A stretch of 21,458 nucleotides of DNA, from positions 1 to 21,458 of the forward strand of contig JAISJG010000020.1 of assembly GCA_031261625.1 (NCBI GenBank). The letters run 5' to 3'. A model generated the notes under the pieces. It was not told where the DNA came from. It saw only the letters and a program-made list of their open reading frames with translations, and made no database searches. Of this stretch, positions 1 through 6,430 are shown one piece after another; position 1 is the stretch's first letter; every line of letters starts with the position of its first letter. Both the position numbers and the translations under genes were made by a program. The DNA is from Candidatus Methanoplasma sp. Lineage in GTDB: Archaea > Thermoplasmatota > Thermoplasmata > Methanomassiliicoccales > Methanomethylophilaceae.

Positions 1-200
1 ATACGTTTTCCGTGTTTCTGAAGACATTTGCCGACCCACTCCCGGACGGATCCGGTACTTCTGTCAACAGCGGCAGCGGCCTCACGGAACGTCCTGCCGT
101 CGACGATCATCTGTATCGCTTTCATCTGACGGGCCTGTTCCGATTGCTCAAGTTTATATGCGCGTTTCTGCTCTCTCTTCTCCGGGATTCTTTTTGTCAT
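1..200 (-). CDS. Probable transposase N-terminal helix-turn-helix protein (partial, runs off the left edge)
   Basis: The minus strand is open from an ATG at 198-200 to the window edge, giving 66 residues that start MTKRIPEKREQKRAYKLEQS. The N-terminus is very basic. A helix-turn-helix follows at about residues 29-56: a helix containing KAIQMIVDG, then TFREAAAAVDRSTGSVREWV. This is the layout of the homeodomain-like DNA-binding domain at the start of IS630/Tc1-type and related transposases, and of orphan HTH regulators. The catalytic part lies outside the window, so the family is inferred from the HTH alone. A weak TATA-like element (GGTTAAAG on the minus strand, about 232-239) is 32-39 bases upstream of the ATG. 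No Shine-Dalgarno is seen, so translation may be leaderless or nearly so. A 32-bp palindrome lies further upstream. Coding is likely; the transposase call is tentative. Confidence 0.55.
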   Translation of the reverse strand, partial: MTKRIPEKREQKRAYKLEQSEQARQMKAIQMIVDGRTFREAAAAVDRSTGSVREWVGKCLQKHGKR

Positions 201-248
201 GTTTGGTCACATTCCAAAAGGATCCCCCCGTCTTTAACCCGCACTCTT

Positions 249-280
249 AGCAACAGCGTCCGCGCGCGGACGCTGTTGCT
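249..280. repeat. Perfect 32-bp GC-rich palindrome
   Basis: The half AGCAACAGCGTCCGCG (249-264) is followed with no spacer by its exact reverse complement (265-280). As RNA it would form a 14-bp stem with a 4-base loop. No T-run follows on either strand, so it does not look like an intrinsic terminator. It lies about 50 bases upstream of the partial HTH gene and beyond that gene's putative TATA box. An IS-end remnant, a REP-like repeat or a protein-binding site are all possible. Confidence 0.75.
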
Positions 281-367
281 GTGAGTTGTGCGGATTATTG
301 TTTGTCAAAACACCGCATTAATTACGGAGTATACTGCAGGTATTCTCTGCAACAGATAAAGAAAAAC

Positions 368-393
368 ACCGGACGGGATGATTCCCGCCCGGT
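368..393 (-). terminator. Hairpin followed by T-run on the minus strand
   Basis: The arms 368-378 and 383-393 pair over 11 positions, with a tetraloop at 379-382 and one A-C mismatch on the plus strand that becomes G-U on the minus strand. On the minus strand the next bases are GTGTTTTTCTTT. No minus-strand gene is visible upstream, so what it would terminate is unclear, perhaps an unannotated small RNA. Confidence 0.4.
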
Positions 394-574
394 ACGGAGG
401 TATGTAGGCTCACTGATAGATGGTGTCGACATGGCACGGGCCCACCATCTGCCGTGTTTTTTCGAAATTCAGAACGATCGACACAATTCAGTGTTATTAT
501 TCTTTCATTTCGTGTTACTAATAGCGGTGCGCATATAATATGATTTCCACAAACCCGTCTGTTCATGATACTCG

Positions 575-582
575 TTAAATAT
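575..582 (+). promoter_or_regulatory. Candidate TATA box of dapB
   Basis: TTAAATAT lies 28-35 bases upstream of the dapB ATG. That distance would give a leaderless transcript, in line with the lack of a good Shine-Dalgarno. A second TATA-like element at 532-541 would give a leader of about 45 bases instead. The sequence alone does not decide between them. Confidence 0.4.
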
Positions 583-609
583 CCCTGTCAGGATTAAGCA
601 CCGGTAATC

Positions 610-1410
610 ATGAACGAAGTCAAAGCTGCGCTCGTCGGCGCCTGCGGTAAAATGGGTTCTTTAATCATCCGTCGCATTCTGGAGACGGAGGGTATCACGC
701 TCTCGGCGGCATTCGACATAGCCAACGTGGGCAGGGACATCGGAGAGGTCATAGGCGTGGGGAAGCTGGATATCCCGGTTTCCGACGCAAAAGAACTGTC
801 AACCGTTCTGAAAGAAACGAAGATCGACGTTCTCATCGATTTTACTGTCGCTCCCGCAACAGCTGCGAACGCACCTGTGGCCGCTGCTGCCGGGGTCAAT
901 CTTATCATCGGTACCACCGGACTGACCGCGGAACAGAAGACCAACATCACCGAAGCGATCATAAATAACAAGGTCGCCGCCGTGATATCTTCGAATTATT
1001 CCATCGGGGTCGGAGTATTCTTCAAATTGGTCAGGGAAGCTGCAGAATCCCTCAATGACGATTACGATATCGAGATAATAGAAGCGCATCACAACCAGAA
1101 GAAAGATGCACCCAGCGGAACCGCAATGACCGCCGCGGAGATAATCAGCGAAGTCAACGGCGGCAAAGAGTTCGTCTTCGGACGCGAAGGACTTAGCCCG
1201 CGCGGTAAGGAGATCGGCATACATGCGGTCAGAGGCGGCGACATAGTCGGCGACCACACTGTGATGTTCATAGGCAACTCCGAACGCATCGAACTGCGCC
1301 ATCAGGCACATTCGAGAGAGGTCTTCGTAGGCGGAGCCGTCTTGGCCGCCAAGTGGGTAGTTTCACAGAAGAAAGGTATCATCTACTCCATGTCGGACGT
1401 GCTGAGCTGA
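610..1410 (+). CDS. dapB: 4-hydroxy-tetrahydrodipicolinate reductase
   Basis: This cytoplasmic NAD(P)H-dependent enzyme reduces the dehydrated product of DapA to tetrahydrodipicolinate on the way to diaminopimelate and lysine. The 266 residues match the family length. Visible motifs are the N-terminal dinucleotide-binding loop (LVGACGKMG, about 8-16), the IIGTTG segment (about 99-104), and the family signature EAHHNQKKDAPSGTA (158-172), which carries the catalytic His and Lys and the substrate-binding Gly-Thr. The ATG at 610 starts immediately before the Rossmann beta-strand, so no earlier start is needed. It ends in TGA and converges on the DUF1638 gene with a 46-base gap. No other dap gene is in the window, so the pathway genes appear scattered or lie beyond the edges. 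Confidence 0.96.
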   Translation: MNEVKAALVGACGKMGSLIIRRILETEGITLSAAFDIANVGRDIGEVIGVGKLDIPVSDAKELSTVLKETKIDVLIDFTVAPATAANAPVAAAAGVNLIIGTTGLTAEQKTNITEAIINNKVAAVISSNYSIGVGVFFKLVREAAESLNDDYDIEIIEAHHNQKKDAPSGTAMTAAEIISEVNGGKEFVFGREGLSPRGKEIGIHAVRGGDIVGDHTVMFIGNSERIELRHQAHSREVFVGGAVLAAKWVVSQKKGIIYSMSDVLS

Positions 1411-1456
1411 GGATTCAGATCAGTCGGTCCGAAATGGAAGCTCTGTTGCCGGGGAT

Positions 1457-2263
1457 TCAACTTGCGAGGCTAGCCTTTGCTTCCGAATAGATCCTGTTGG
1501 CAGGTGCCAGCGTGACCCATCCTGGTTCCAGATGCAGTATGTCTAATTCGAATTTGTCGGCGAATTCATTCAATGAGAATTTGAATTCCTCTTCGTCGCC
1601 CAATCCGGTAGGGATGATCATGACCTTATGATAATCACACATGTCGAGGATGGCCTTGAGTTTATCGAAATTCTTTGTTTCCACACCGGTGAACAGTGAA
1701 TTCTGTCCGAAGAATTCCCTCCATTTGGTGGCCATTGCCGGTGTGTAATAAAGGACACCGACATGTTTCTTCTGGAGTGAATAGTATTTGTCGAAACCGC
1801 CTACGGCCACGCCGATACAGTCGTCGCACATTCTTCCGTTCTCGTCCCTGAAGATCGCGATCGGCTTTTCGATATGTTCTGCCGCCCATTCATCCAGACC
1901 CTGGTTGGCGTTACCGCACAGTCCGTAATACAATGCGAAGGCATCTACTCTTGATTGCATGAACATTAATGTTTCCCTAAGGTCATTTTTCAGGACCTCA
2001 GGATCGGAATGAAGTCCGAGGTCCTTCATCATCAGGACCAGATTGAAACCGCCTTCGGGGATCGTTTCCATGCCGTTGAGGAACATCCTTTCATCCAAAA
2101 GGGTGAATGGGATCTTCTTTCTGGTCAGTTTTTTAGAGATATCCACGGAGTTCTTGCTTTCAAGCAGGAATATGTTCTTTTCCTCAGGATCGTTCGAAAG
2201 ACTGTATATAAGCTCGTCCTCTAAGATCGGGCAGACGATAACACCGAGAGTACCTTTGACCAT
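1457..2263 (-). CDS. DUF1638 family protein
   Basis: The 268 residues match the DUF1638 family, a group of unknown function frequent in methanogens and often found near corrinoid methyltransferase genes (family knowledge). Recognisable parts are GLCGNANQGLDEW in the middle, a conserved-type MCDDCIGVAVGG segment with paired cysteines, and VLYYTPAMATKWREFF after it. There is no signal peptide or membrane segment, so it should be cytoplasmic. The ATG at 2263 follows directly on a palindrome and a TATA-like element, suggesting a leaderless, regulated transcript. The stop codon of the upstream metal ATPase is only 28 bases away, so read-through from the metal operon is also possible. Two cysteines at CxxC spacing could bind a metal; this is speculation. 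Confidence 0.8.
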   Translation of the reverse strand: MVKGTLGVIVCPILEDELIYSLSNDPEEKNIFLLESKNSVDISKKLTRKKIPFTLLDERMFLNGMETIPEGGFNLVLMMKDLGLHSDPEVLKNDLRETLMFMQSRVDAFALYYGLCGNANQGLDEWAAEHIEKPIAIFRDENGRMCDDCIGVAVGGFDKYYSLQKKHVGVLYYTPAMATKWREFFGQNSLFTGVETKNFDKLKAILDMCDYHKVMIIPTGLGDEEEFKFSLNEFADKFELDILHLEPGWVTLAPANRIYSEAKASLAS

Positions 2264-2290
2264 ACTATCATAATGATAGTGCCATTATAA
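2264..2290 (-). promoter_or_regulatory. TATA box plus palindromic operator at the DUF1638 start
   Basis: Read on the minus strand, TTATAATGG (2282-2290) is followed by ACTATCATTATGATAGT (2264-2280), two 8-base arms around one base, and then directly by the ATG at 2263. A TATA element 22-27 bases before the start codon implies initiation at or next to the ATG. A repressor bound to the palindrome would block the start site. Which protein binds is unknown. Confidence 0.6.
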
Positions 2291-2291
2291 G

Positions 2292-4157
2292 TTACTTTGT
2301 GTGCCTTTCGATTCTAGGTACGCGGAGCGCCCGTGCAGAGTTCAGTATGGCGATGATAGCGACCCCCACATCGGCGAATATAGCTTCAACGAGGGTGATG
2401 TATCCGAATGCTCCCAGTATAAGGAACAGGGCTTTCACTCCGAGTGCGAAGATTATATTTTCTATTGCAATGGATCTGGTTTTCCTTGCTACTTTTATGG
2501 AAAGCGGGACTTTTGAGGGCATATCGTCCATAATCACGATATCGGCAGCCTCAATGGCGGCATCCGAACCGAATGCACCCATTGCTATACCGACATCCGA
2601 TCTGGCAAGCGAAGGGGCATCGTTTATGCCGTCCCCGACGAATGCAACGGAGTTGCCTTCTGCGATCAGGCTCTCTACGATACGCATTTTATCTTCGGGC
2701 AGGAGTTCGGAATAGACGACATCTATTCCCAGTTGTTCGGCTACGTGTTCTCCCATTTTTCCGGTATCTCCGGTGAGCATGCACACGTTCTTGATGCCGA
2801 TCTTTTTGAGTAATTCCACGGCTGTTTTGGAGTCTTTTCTCTGTCTGTCGGATATTACCAGATATCCGGCGTATTTACCCGCGATGGCCACATGTACAGC
2901 GGTTCCAAATTCTTTCGGTTCATCGTACTCAATGCCCATCTGACCCATCAGGGTATGATTGCCGACAACGACATCCTGACCTCTGACGATAGAGCGTACT
3001 CCTCTCCCTGAGATCTCTTCAAGGACCTTCACAATGGAGCGGTCGGTCTCTTTTCCGTAAGATTTTCTTATTCCGTCGGCGATAGGATGGTTGGAATCTA
3101 TTTCGGCATGCGCTACGACCTCGAGGAGTTCTTCTTCGCTTATGCCGTGAGTGAATATCGCACCGACCTCGAACACACCTTCGGTCAAAGTCCCTGTCTT
3201 GTCGAAGACCACGGTATCTATCTTCGACAATGTGTCGAGATAATTACCTCCCTTTACGAGTATCCCTGCGCGGGATGCTCCACCTATTCCTCCGAAGAAC
3301 GCAAGCGGGATGGATATGACCAATGCACACGGGCATGATATGACAAGGAATGTCAGCGCACGATAGACCCAGTCCGTGAAAGGCTCACCCAAGATGAGCG
3401 GTGGGAGTACAGCAAGCACCAGAGCAGCAATGACGACCGCCGGAGTATAGTATCTGGCGAATTTCGTAACGAAGTTCTCCGATTTGGATTTCGCTTCGTA
3501 CGCATTCTCGATCATGTCCGTTATGCGCATTGCCGTCGAGTCCGCATATTCCGAGATGACCTCTGCAGTAAGCACTCCGTTAACGTTGATGCATCCGCTG
3601 AAGAGCCTGTCTCCGACGGTCGCATTCCTGGGGACGGATTCTCCCGTTATTGTGGAAGTGTCGATCGCGGAGTTCCCGTCGATGACCTTCGAATCCAGGG
3701 GTATTCTCTCGCCAGGACGGATAAGTATGATATCCCCCACACGGACATCGTAAGGATCCACGATTTCGATACCGTTCTCTGTTTTCAGATTCACGGTGTC
3801 GGGCATCAGATCCATTAGCGAGGAGATAGACCTGCGGGAACGGTCCACGGCATAATCCTGGAATAATTCACCCACCTGATAGAAAAGAAGTATCGCCACA
3901 CCTTCCAGATACTCTCCGACAGCGAATGCGCCCAAAGAGGCGATCCCCATCAGCAGATTCTCGTTGAAAGGTTTCAGATTGTAGATATCCTTGGCGGATG
4001 CCCAGAGGACGTCGTATCCGACGATGATATATGACACAGCGAAAAGCACAAGCGAAAATACCGGATCGATATCCTCGAATCTCAGTTCGAGTATTATCGC
4101 GGCCGAGAACAATATTCCGGCCGATAGTATTCTGGCAATGCGCTTTGCGCCGAACAA
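2292..4157 (-). CDS. cadA: Heavy-metal-translocating P1B-type ATPase (Zn/Cd/Pb class)
   Basis: This is an integral membrane pump that exports soft divalent metals using ATP. The 621 residues hold the whole core: membrane helices from about residue 10, the actuator TGES (171-174), the membrane metal site CPC (275-277), the phosphorylated Asp in DKTGT (319), the P1B-specific HP pair (357-358) and the hinge GDGINDAP (508-515). CPC together with the neighbouring ArsR sensor points to Zn2+/Cd2+/Pb2+ rather than copper. The usual N-terminal HMA domain is missing and is encoded as a separate gene just upstream. The start is a TTG four bases after the HMA stop; the frame closes at a TGA shortly above it, and no ATG occurs before about residue 70, inside the membrane domain. 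Translation is probably coupled to the upstream gene. Confidence 0.92.
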   Translation of the reverse strand: MFGAKRIARILSAGILFSAAIILELRFEDIDPVFSLVLFAVSYIIVGYDVLWASAKDIYNLKPFNENLLMGIASLGAFAVGEYLEGVAILLFYQVGELFQDYAVDRSRRSISSLMDLMPDTVNLKTENGIEIVDPYDVRVGDIILIRPGERIPLDSKVIDGNSAIDTSTITGESVPRNATVGDRLFSGCINVNGVLTAEVISEYADSTAMRITDMIENAYEAKSKSENFVTKFARYYTPAVVIAALVLAVLPPLILGEPFTDWVYRALTFLVISCPCALVISIPLAFFGGIGGASRAGILVKGGNYLDTLSKIDTVVFDKTGTLTEGVFEVGAIFTHGISEEELLEVVAHAEIDSNHPIADGIRKSYGKETDRSIVKVLEEISGRGVRSIVRGQDVVVGNHTLMGQMGIEYDEPKEFGTAVHVAIAGKYAGYLVISDRQRKDSKTAVELLKKIGIKNVCMLTGDTGKMGEHVAEQLGIDVVYSELLPEDKMRIVESLIAEGNSVAFVGDGINDAPSLARSDVGIAMGAFGSDAAIEAADIVIMDDMPSKVPLSIKVARKTRSIAIENIIFALGVKALFLILGAFGYITLVEAIFADVGVAIIAILNSARALRVPRIERHTK

Positions 4158-4161
4158 TTCC

Positions 4162-4383
4162 TCACACTCTTCTCATTCTCACATCGGATTCGATCTTTTT
4201 GATCTCCGAAGCGGCTTTTTCCTCTATCGCGGATATTTCGGATTCGTCCGCTTCTATGGTCAGGCGGGTAGTCATGAACACGACGGCCGCGGAGTCCACA
4301 CCATCGATCTTTTTAATGGCGGTCTCGATCTTCGCGGCACAGTTCGCGCAACACAATTTGTCTAATCTGTACACATATTTCAT
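4162..4383 (-). CDS. Free-standing heavy-metal-associated (HMA) domain protein
   Basis: A 73-residue protein with the HMA ferredoxin-like fold pattern. The metal-binding loop is LCCANC, with the CxxC pair at residues 12 and 15 and an extra Cys at 11. IDGVDSAAVVFMTTRLTIE, the family's typical second strand region, follows. Such domains bind a metal ion and pass it to P1B ATPases. It lies between the ArsR gene and the ATPase and seems to supply the domain the pump lacks. I chose the ATG at 4383 because GAGAGTGA, overlapping the arsR stop, sits five bases before it. A GTG at 4390-4392, overlapping the arsR TGA, is the alternative start and would add three residues. The C-terminus is short and basic (VRMRRV). 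The separate gene is probably real and not a frameshift, because stop codons close both frames at the junction. Confidence 0.85.
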   Translation of the reverse strand: MKYVYRLDKLCCANCAAKIETAIKKIDGVDSAAVVFMTTRLTIEADESEISAIEEKAASEIKKIESDVRMRRV

Positions 4384-4388
4384 GGATA

Positions 4389-4745
4389 TCACTCTCTCAG
4401 ATGTTCTAAAGCGATCTTCAGTAAACTGTTCACATGGTCGTCGTCAAGGGAATAATAGATATTTTTCCCGTCCCTGCGGGAACTGACGAGATTCGACTGT
4501 TTCAGGGTTTTCAACTGGTGGGAAACGGCAGAAACGGACATCCCCAGAACCTCCGCGATCCCGCAGACACAGATCTCCCCTCCTTCCATGGCCCACAGTA
4601 TTTTTAGTCTGGTACTGTCGGAAAGCATTTTGAAAAGGTCTGAAAGATCGTAAACAAGATTCTCTTCCGGCATCCTTTCTTTTGCGTCGGATACAGCCTT
4701 TTCATGCGCTCCGGAACCTTTGCAGCCATCGTGGTTTTCGCTCAT
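4389..4745 (-). CDS. ArsR/SmtB-family metal-sensing repressor
   Basis: A 118-residue winged-helix repressor that should leave the DNA when it binds metal. Two metal sites are visible. The alpha3N-type site is EICVCG, Cys59-x-Cys61 on the helix before the recognition helix, with Cys8 in the N-terminal arm as a possible partner, as in CadC. The alpha5 site is complete: Asp102-x-His104, His115 and Glu118 fit the SmtB/CzrA pattern DxH-x10-HxxE. The DNA-reading helix is SVSAVSHQLKTLKQSNLV. The ATG at 4745 is preferred because GGTGAT lies just before it and the predicted transcript starts near 4772, which rules out the longest reading from 4778. It heads the operon with the HMA gene and the ATPase and probably also controls the divergent permease. 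It likely senses Cd/Pb/Zn. Confidence 0.93.
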   Translation of the reverse strand: MSENHDGCKGSGAHEKAVSDAKERMPEENLVYDLSDLFKMLSDSTRLKILWAMEGGEICVCGIAEVLGMSVSAVSHQLKTLKQSNLVSSRRDGKNIYYSLDDDHVNSLLKIALEHLRE

Positions 4746-4759
4746 CATTATCACCATAA

Positions 4760-4806
4760 CAATTGAACACTTGAACAATCACTCAATTGTTTTATTGATT
4801 ATATAC
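4760..4806. promoter_or_regulatory. Divergent promoter and operator region, arsR / ACR3-like permease
   Basis: A central TATA-like run (ATTATATAC, 4798-4806) can serve both strands. Between it and arsR lie an inverted repeat CAATTGA (4760-4766) / TCAATTG (4783-4789) and, inside it, two direct copies of TTGAAC (4763-4768 and 4771-4776). These resemble the TGAA/TTCA-rich 12-2-12 operators of SmtB/CadC-type repressors. They cover the expected arsR start site near 4772, so autoregulation is likely. Confidence 0.6.
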
Positions 4807-4871
4807 TTTACTGATTGGAAAAAACAGAAACGTATTTTAAGGAATATCAAGTGACATCATATGGAGATCAA

Positions 4872-5861
4872 ATGGGAGAAGGCCTGGGCACCGTCACGAA
4901 ACTGCAACCGGTGATCATTATCGCGGTTGCGATCATCGGAGTGGTGCTCGGACAGTTGGTTTTCTTCAAGGATAATCTCGGTGTGTTGATGGAACCGTTC
5001 CTGATGGTCCTTCTGTTTCTGATATTTCTGAAAATAGATGTTCAGGACATCGGCAAGTCGTTCAGGAATGTGAAATTCACACTCACTTCACTTGCGATCA
5101 ACTTCATCTGGACGCCGTTCTTTGCTATCGGATTGGGATTGATTTTCTTGGGAGATATCGACATGAGGATCGGATTCCTCATGCTTCTGGCGACCCCGTG
5201 TACCGATTGGTATCTTGTATTCACGGCAATGACGAAAGGAAACGTTCCGCTGAGCACTGCACTGCTTCCGTTGAACCTGGTTTTGCAGGTCGTTCTGCTT
5301 CCGGTGTACCTGTTCTTACTGATAGGAACGAATTCATCGTTCGACATGGGCCCGATACTGATGAGCATAGTCTATGTTCTGGTGATCCCGTTCGTTCTTG
5401 CCAATATCGTGAAGTTCATAATCGTCCGCACGAAGGCGAAAGAGAAGTTCCTGTCCGTGATGGATACCCAGGGCGACAATCTTCAGCTTTTGTTCCTGTG
5501 TCTGGCCGTGGTTGCGATGTTCGCATCCCAGGGCGAGATGATAGTAGACAATCCTGTGCTTCTCATAAAGATGCTGATCCCGCTCGGAATATTCTTCATA
5601 TTCAATTTCATTCTGGCGCAGATCGTAGGAAAGTCGCTCAAGTATCCGTTCCCCGATACGATATCGTTATCATTCACGACGCTCGCACGCAACTCCCCGT
5701 TGGCATTGGCCATAGCCGTCGCTGCATTCCCAGACCAGCCGTTGATCGCACTTGTCCTGGTCGTCGGTCCGCTGATAGAACTCCCTGTACTATCGTTGGT
5801 CTCGCATGTACTGTCACATATGCGTGTGAAGAGGGAAAACGAGCAGAATGCGCCATTGTAA
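4872..5861 (+). CDS. ACR3-related permease of the bile acid:Na+ symporter superfamily (arsenic resistance type)
   Basis: An inner-membrane transporter of about 329 residues with some ten hydrophobic helices. The helix containing TPCTDWYLVFTAMTKGN carries the Pro-Cys pair conserved in ACR3-type arsenite exporters. The pattern TPCTDWYLVF is that of the 'arsenic resistance protein' subgroup rather than classical ACR3. A second characteristic segment is SFTTLARNSPLALAIAVA near the end. The longest frame begins at a TTG (4815), but GGAG at 4863-4866 is well spaced before the ATG at 4872, and the likely transcript start (about 4827) lies downstream of the TTG, so I place the start at 4872. It is divergent from the metal-sensor operon and probably under the same repressor. 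Arsenite or a related oxyanion is the likely substrate; sodium-coupled organic anion transport is the alternative. Confidence 0.82.
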   Translation: MGEGLGTVTKLQPVIIIAVAIIGVVLGQLVFFKDNLGVLMEPFLMVLLFLIFLKIDVQDIGKSFRNVKFTLTSLAINFIWTPFFAIGLGLIFLGDIDMRIGFLMLLATPCTDWYLVFTAMTKGNVPLSTALLPLNLVLQVVLLPVYLFLLIGTNSSFDMGPILMSIVYVLVIPFVLANIVKFIIVRTKAKEKFLSVMDTQGDNLQLLFLCLAVVAMFASQGEMIVDNPVLLIKMLIPLGIFFIFNFILAQIVGKSLKYPFPDTISLSFTTLARNSPLALAIAVAAFPDQPLIALVLVVGPLIELPVLSLVSHVLSHMRVKRENEQNAPL

Positions 5862-5890
5862 CTGTTTTGATACTGTTATGATACCGATTC

Positions 5891-5898
5891 ATATTTAT
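5891..5898 (+). promoter_or_regulatory. TATA box of the DUF1508 gene
   Basis: ATATTTAT here predicts initiation around 5920-5924. The short leader contains a small GGGG/CCCC hairpin (5925-5938) and a Shine-Dalgarno GAGGT (5950-5954) six bases before the ATG at 5961. Confidence 0.5.
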
Positions 5899-5960
5899 TG
5901 CGGTAAAGCAATTAAATGTGCAGTGGGGAGAAAACCCCTTGGGAACATAGAGGTTATAAT

Positions 5961-6335
5961 ATGGGGAAATTCGCAGTTAAAAAAGCAGCAGACGGTCGCT
6001 TGATGTTCAATCTGAAAGCAACCAATGGTCAGGTAATCGGAACATCACAGCCGTACGCATCCGAATCCGCACTCAAGAGCGGTATCGAAAGTGTGAAGAA
6101 AAACAGCAAATCGAAGGTCGAGGATCAGACTGTTGAAGGCTACAAGGCCCTTACCAACCCGAAATTCGAGATATTCCTCGACAAGGGCGGAAAATACCGT
6201 TTCCACCTCAAAGCGATGAACGGCGAGATCGTCGTTGCATCACAGGGATACGCAAGCAAGGCATCGGCCAAGAACGGCATAGAGAGCATAGCCGTCAACG
6301 CAGTGGATGCCGAGATCGTATACGAAGAAGAATAA
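5961..6335 (+). CDS. DUF1508 (YegP-like) protein with two repeats
   Basis: A 124-residue cytoplasmic protein made of two DUF1508 repeats, as in bacterial YegP. The first is about residues 3-50 (FAVKKAADGRLMFNLKATNG, then QPYASESALKSGIESVKKN). The second is about 65-115 (FEIFLDKGGKYRFHLKAMNG, then QGYASKASAKNGIESI). Each has the family pattern of an Arg/Lys-x-Phe-x-Leu-Lys-Ala strand pair followed by Gly-Tyr-x-Ser and a helix ending GIES(I/V). The biochemical role of the family is unknown. I use the ATG at 5961, not one at 5916, because GAGGT lies six bases before it and the first repeat begins immediately. It is flanked by its own TATA box and a terminator, so it is probably monocistronic. 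Confidence 0.9.
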   Translation: MGKFAVKKAADGRLMFNLKATNGQVIGTSQPYASESALKSGIESVKKNSKSKVEDQTVEGYKALTNPKFEIFLDKGGKYRFHLKAMNGEIVVASQGYASKASAKNGIESIAVNAVDAEIVYEEE

Positions 6336-6343
6336 ACATTTCA

Positions 6344-6402
6344 GGTGCGGTGACGCACCGATGATCCTCCTGTATTATGCAGGAGGACATACTCCTTTTT
6401 TT
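6344..6402 (+). terminator. Double hairpin with T-tract after the DUF1508 gene
   Basis: Two stem-loops in series: GGTGCG/CGCACC (6344-6349/6354-6359, loop GTGA), then an 8-bp stem TCCTCCTG/CAGGAGGA (6365-6372/6380-6387, 7-base loop). Seven T residues follow at 6396-6402. The second stem-loop and T-tract form a strong rho-independent-like terminator. Confidence 0.75.
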
Positions 6403-6430
6403 GAGAAACCTAACACGTATTAACCAGTGA

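Larger units (their letters stand above)
201..574. other. Intergenic region with inverted repeats; possible small structured RNA
   Basis: No convincing protein gene is seen between the HTH gene and dapB. Besides the 249-280 palindrome there is a hairpin at 368-378/383-393 (loop 379-382). It pairs perfectly on the minus strand if one G-U is allowed, and there it is followed by a T-rich run (GTGTTTTTCTTT), as in an intrinsic terminator. A nested fold lies next to it: GTGTCGA (423-429) with TCGACAC (478-484), enclosing CACGG (435-439) with CCGTG (452-456). GATGGT (419-424) could instead pair with ACCATC (443-448). A TATA-like element lies at 532-541 (ATATAATATG). A minus-strand small RNA from about 510 to 360 would fit, but no homologue was recognised. 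Confidence 0.3.

Noticed and set aside
12..284. A 90-codon plus-strand frame at the left edge
   Set aside because: The minus strand gives a coherent basic HTH protein; the plus frame runs through the 32-bp palindrome and looks random.
4155..4165. A frameshift splitting an ordinary HMA-ATPase fusion
   Set aside because: Each gene has a start signal, the ATPase frame meets a TGA just above its TTG, and the HMA stop is four bases from that TTG, an ordinary operon junction. A sequencing error cannot be fully excluded.
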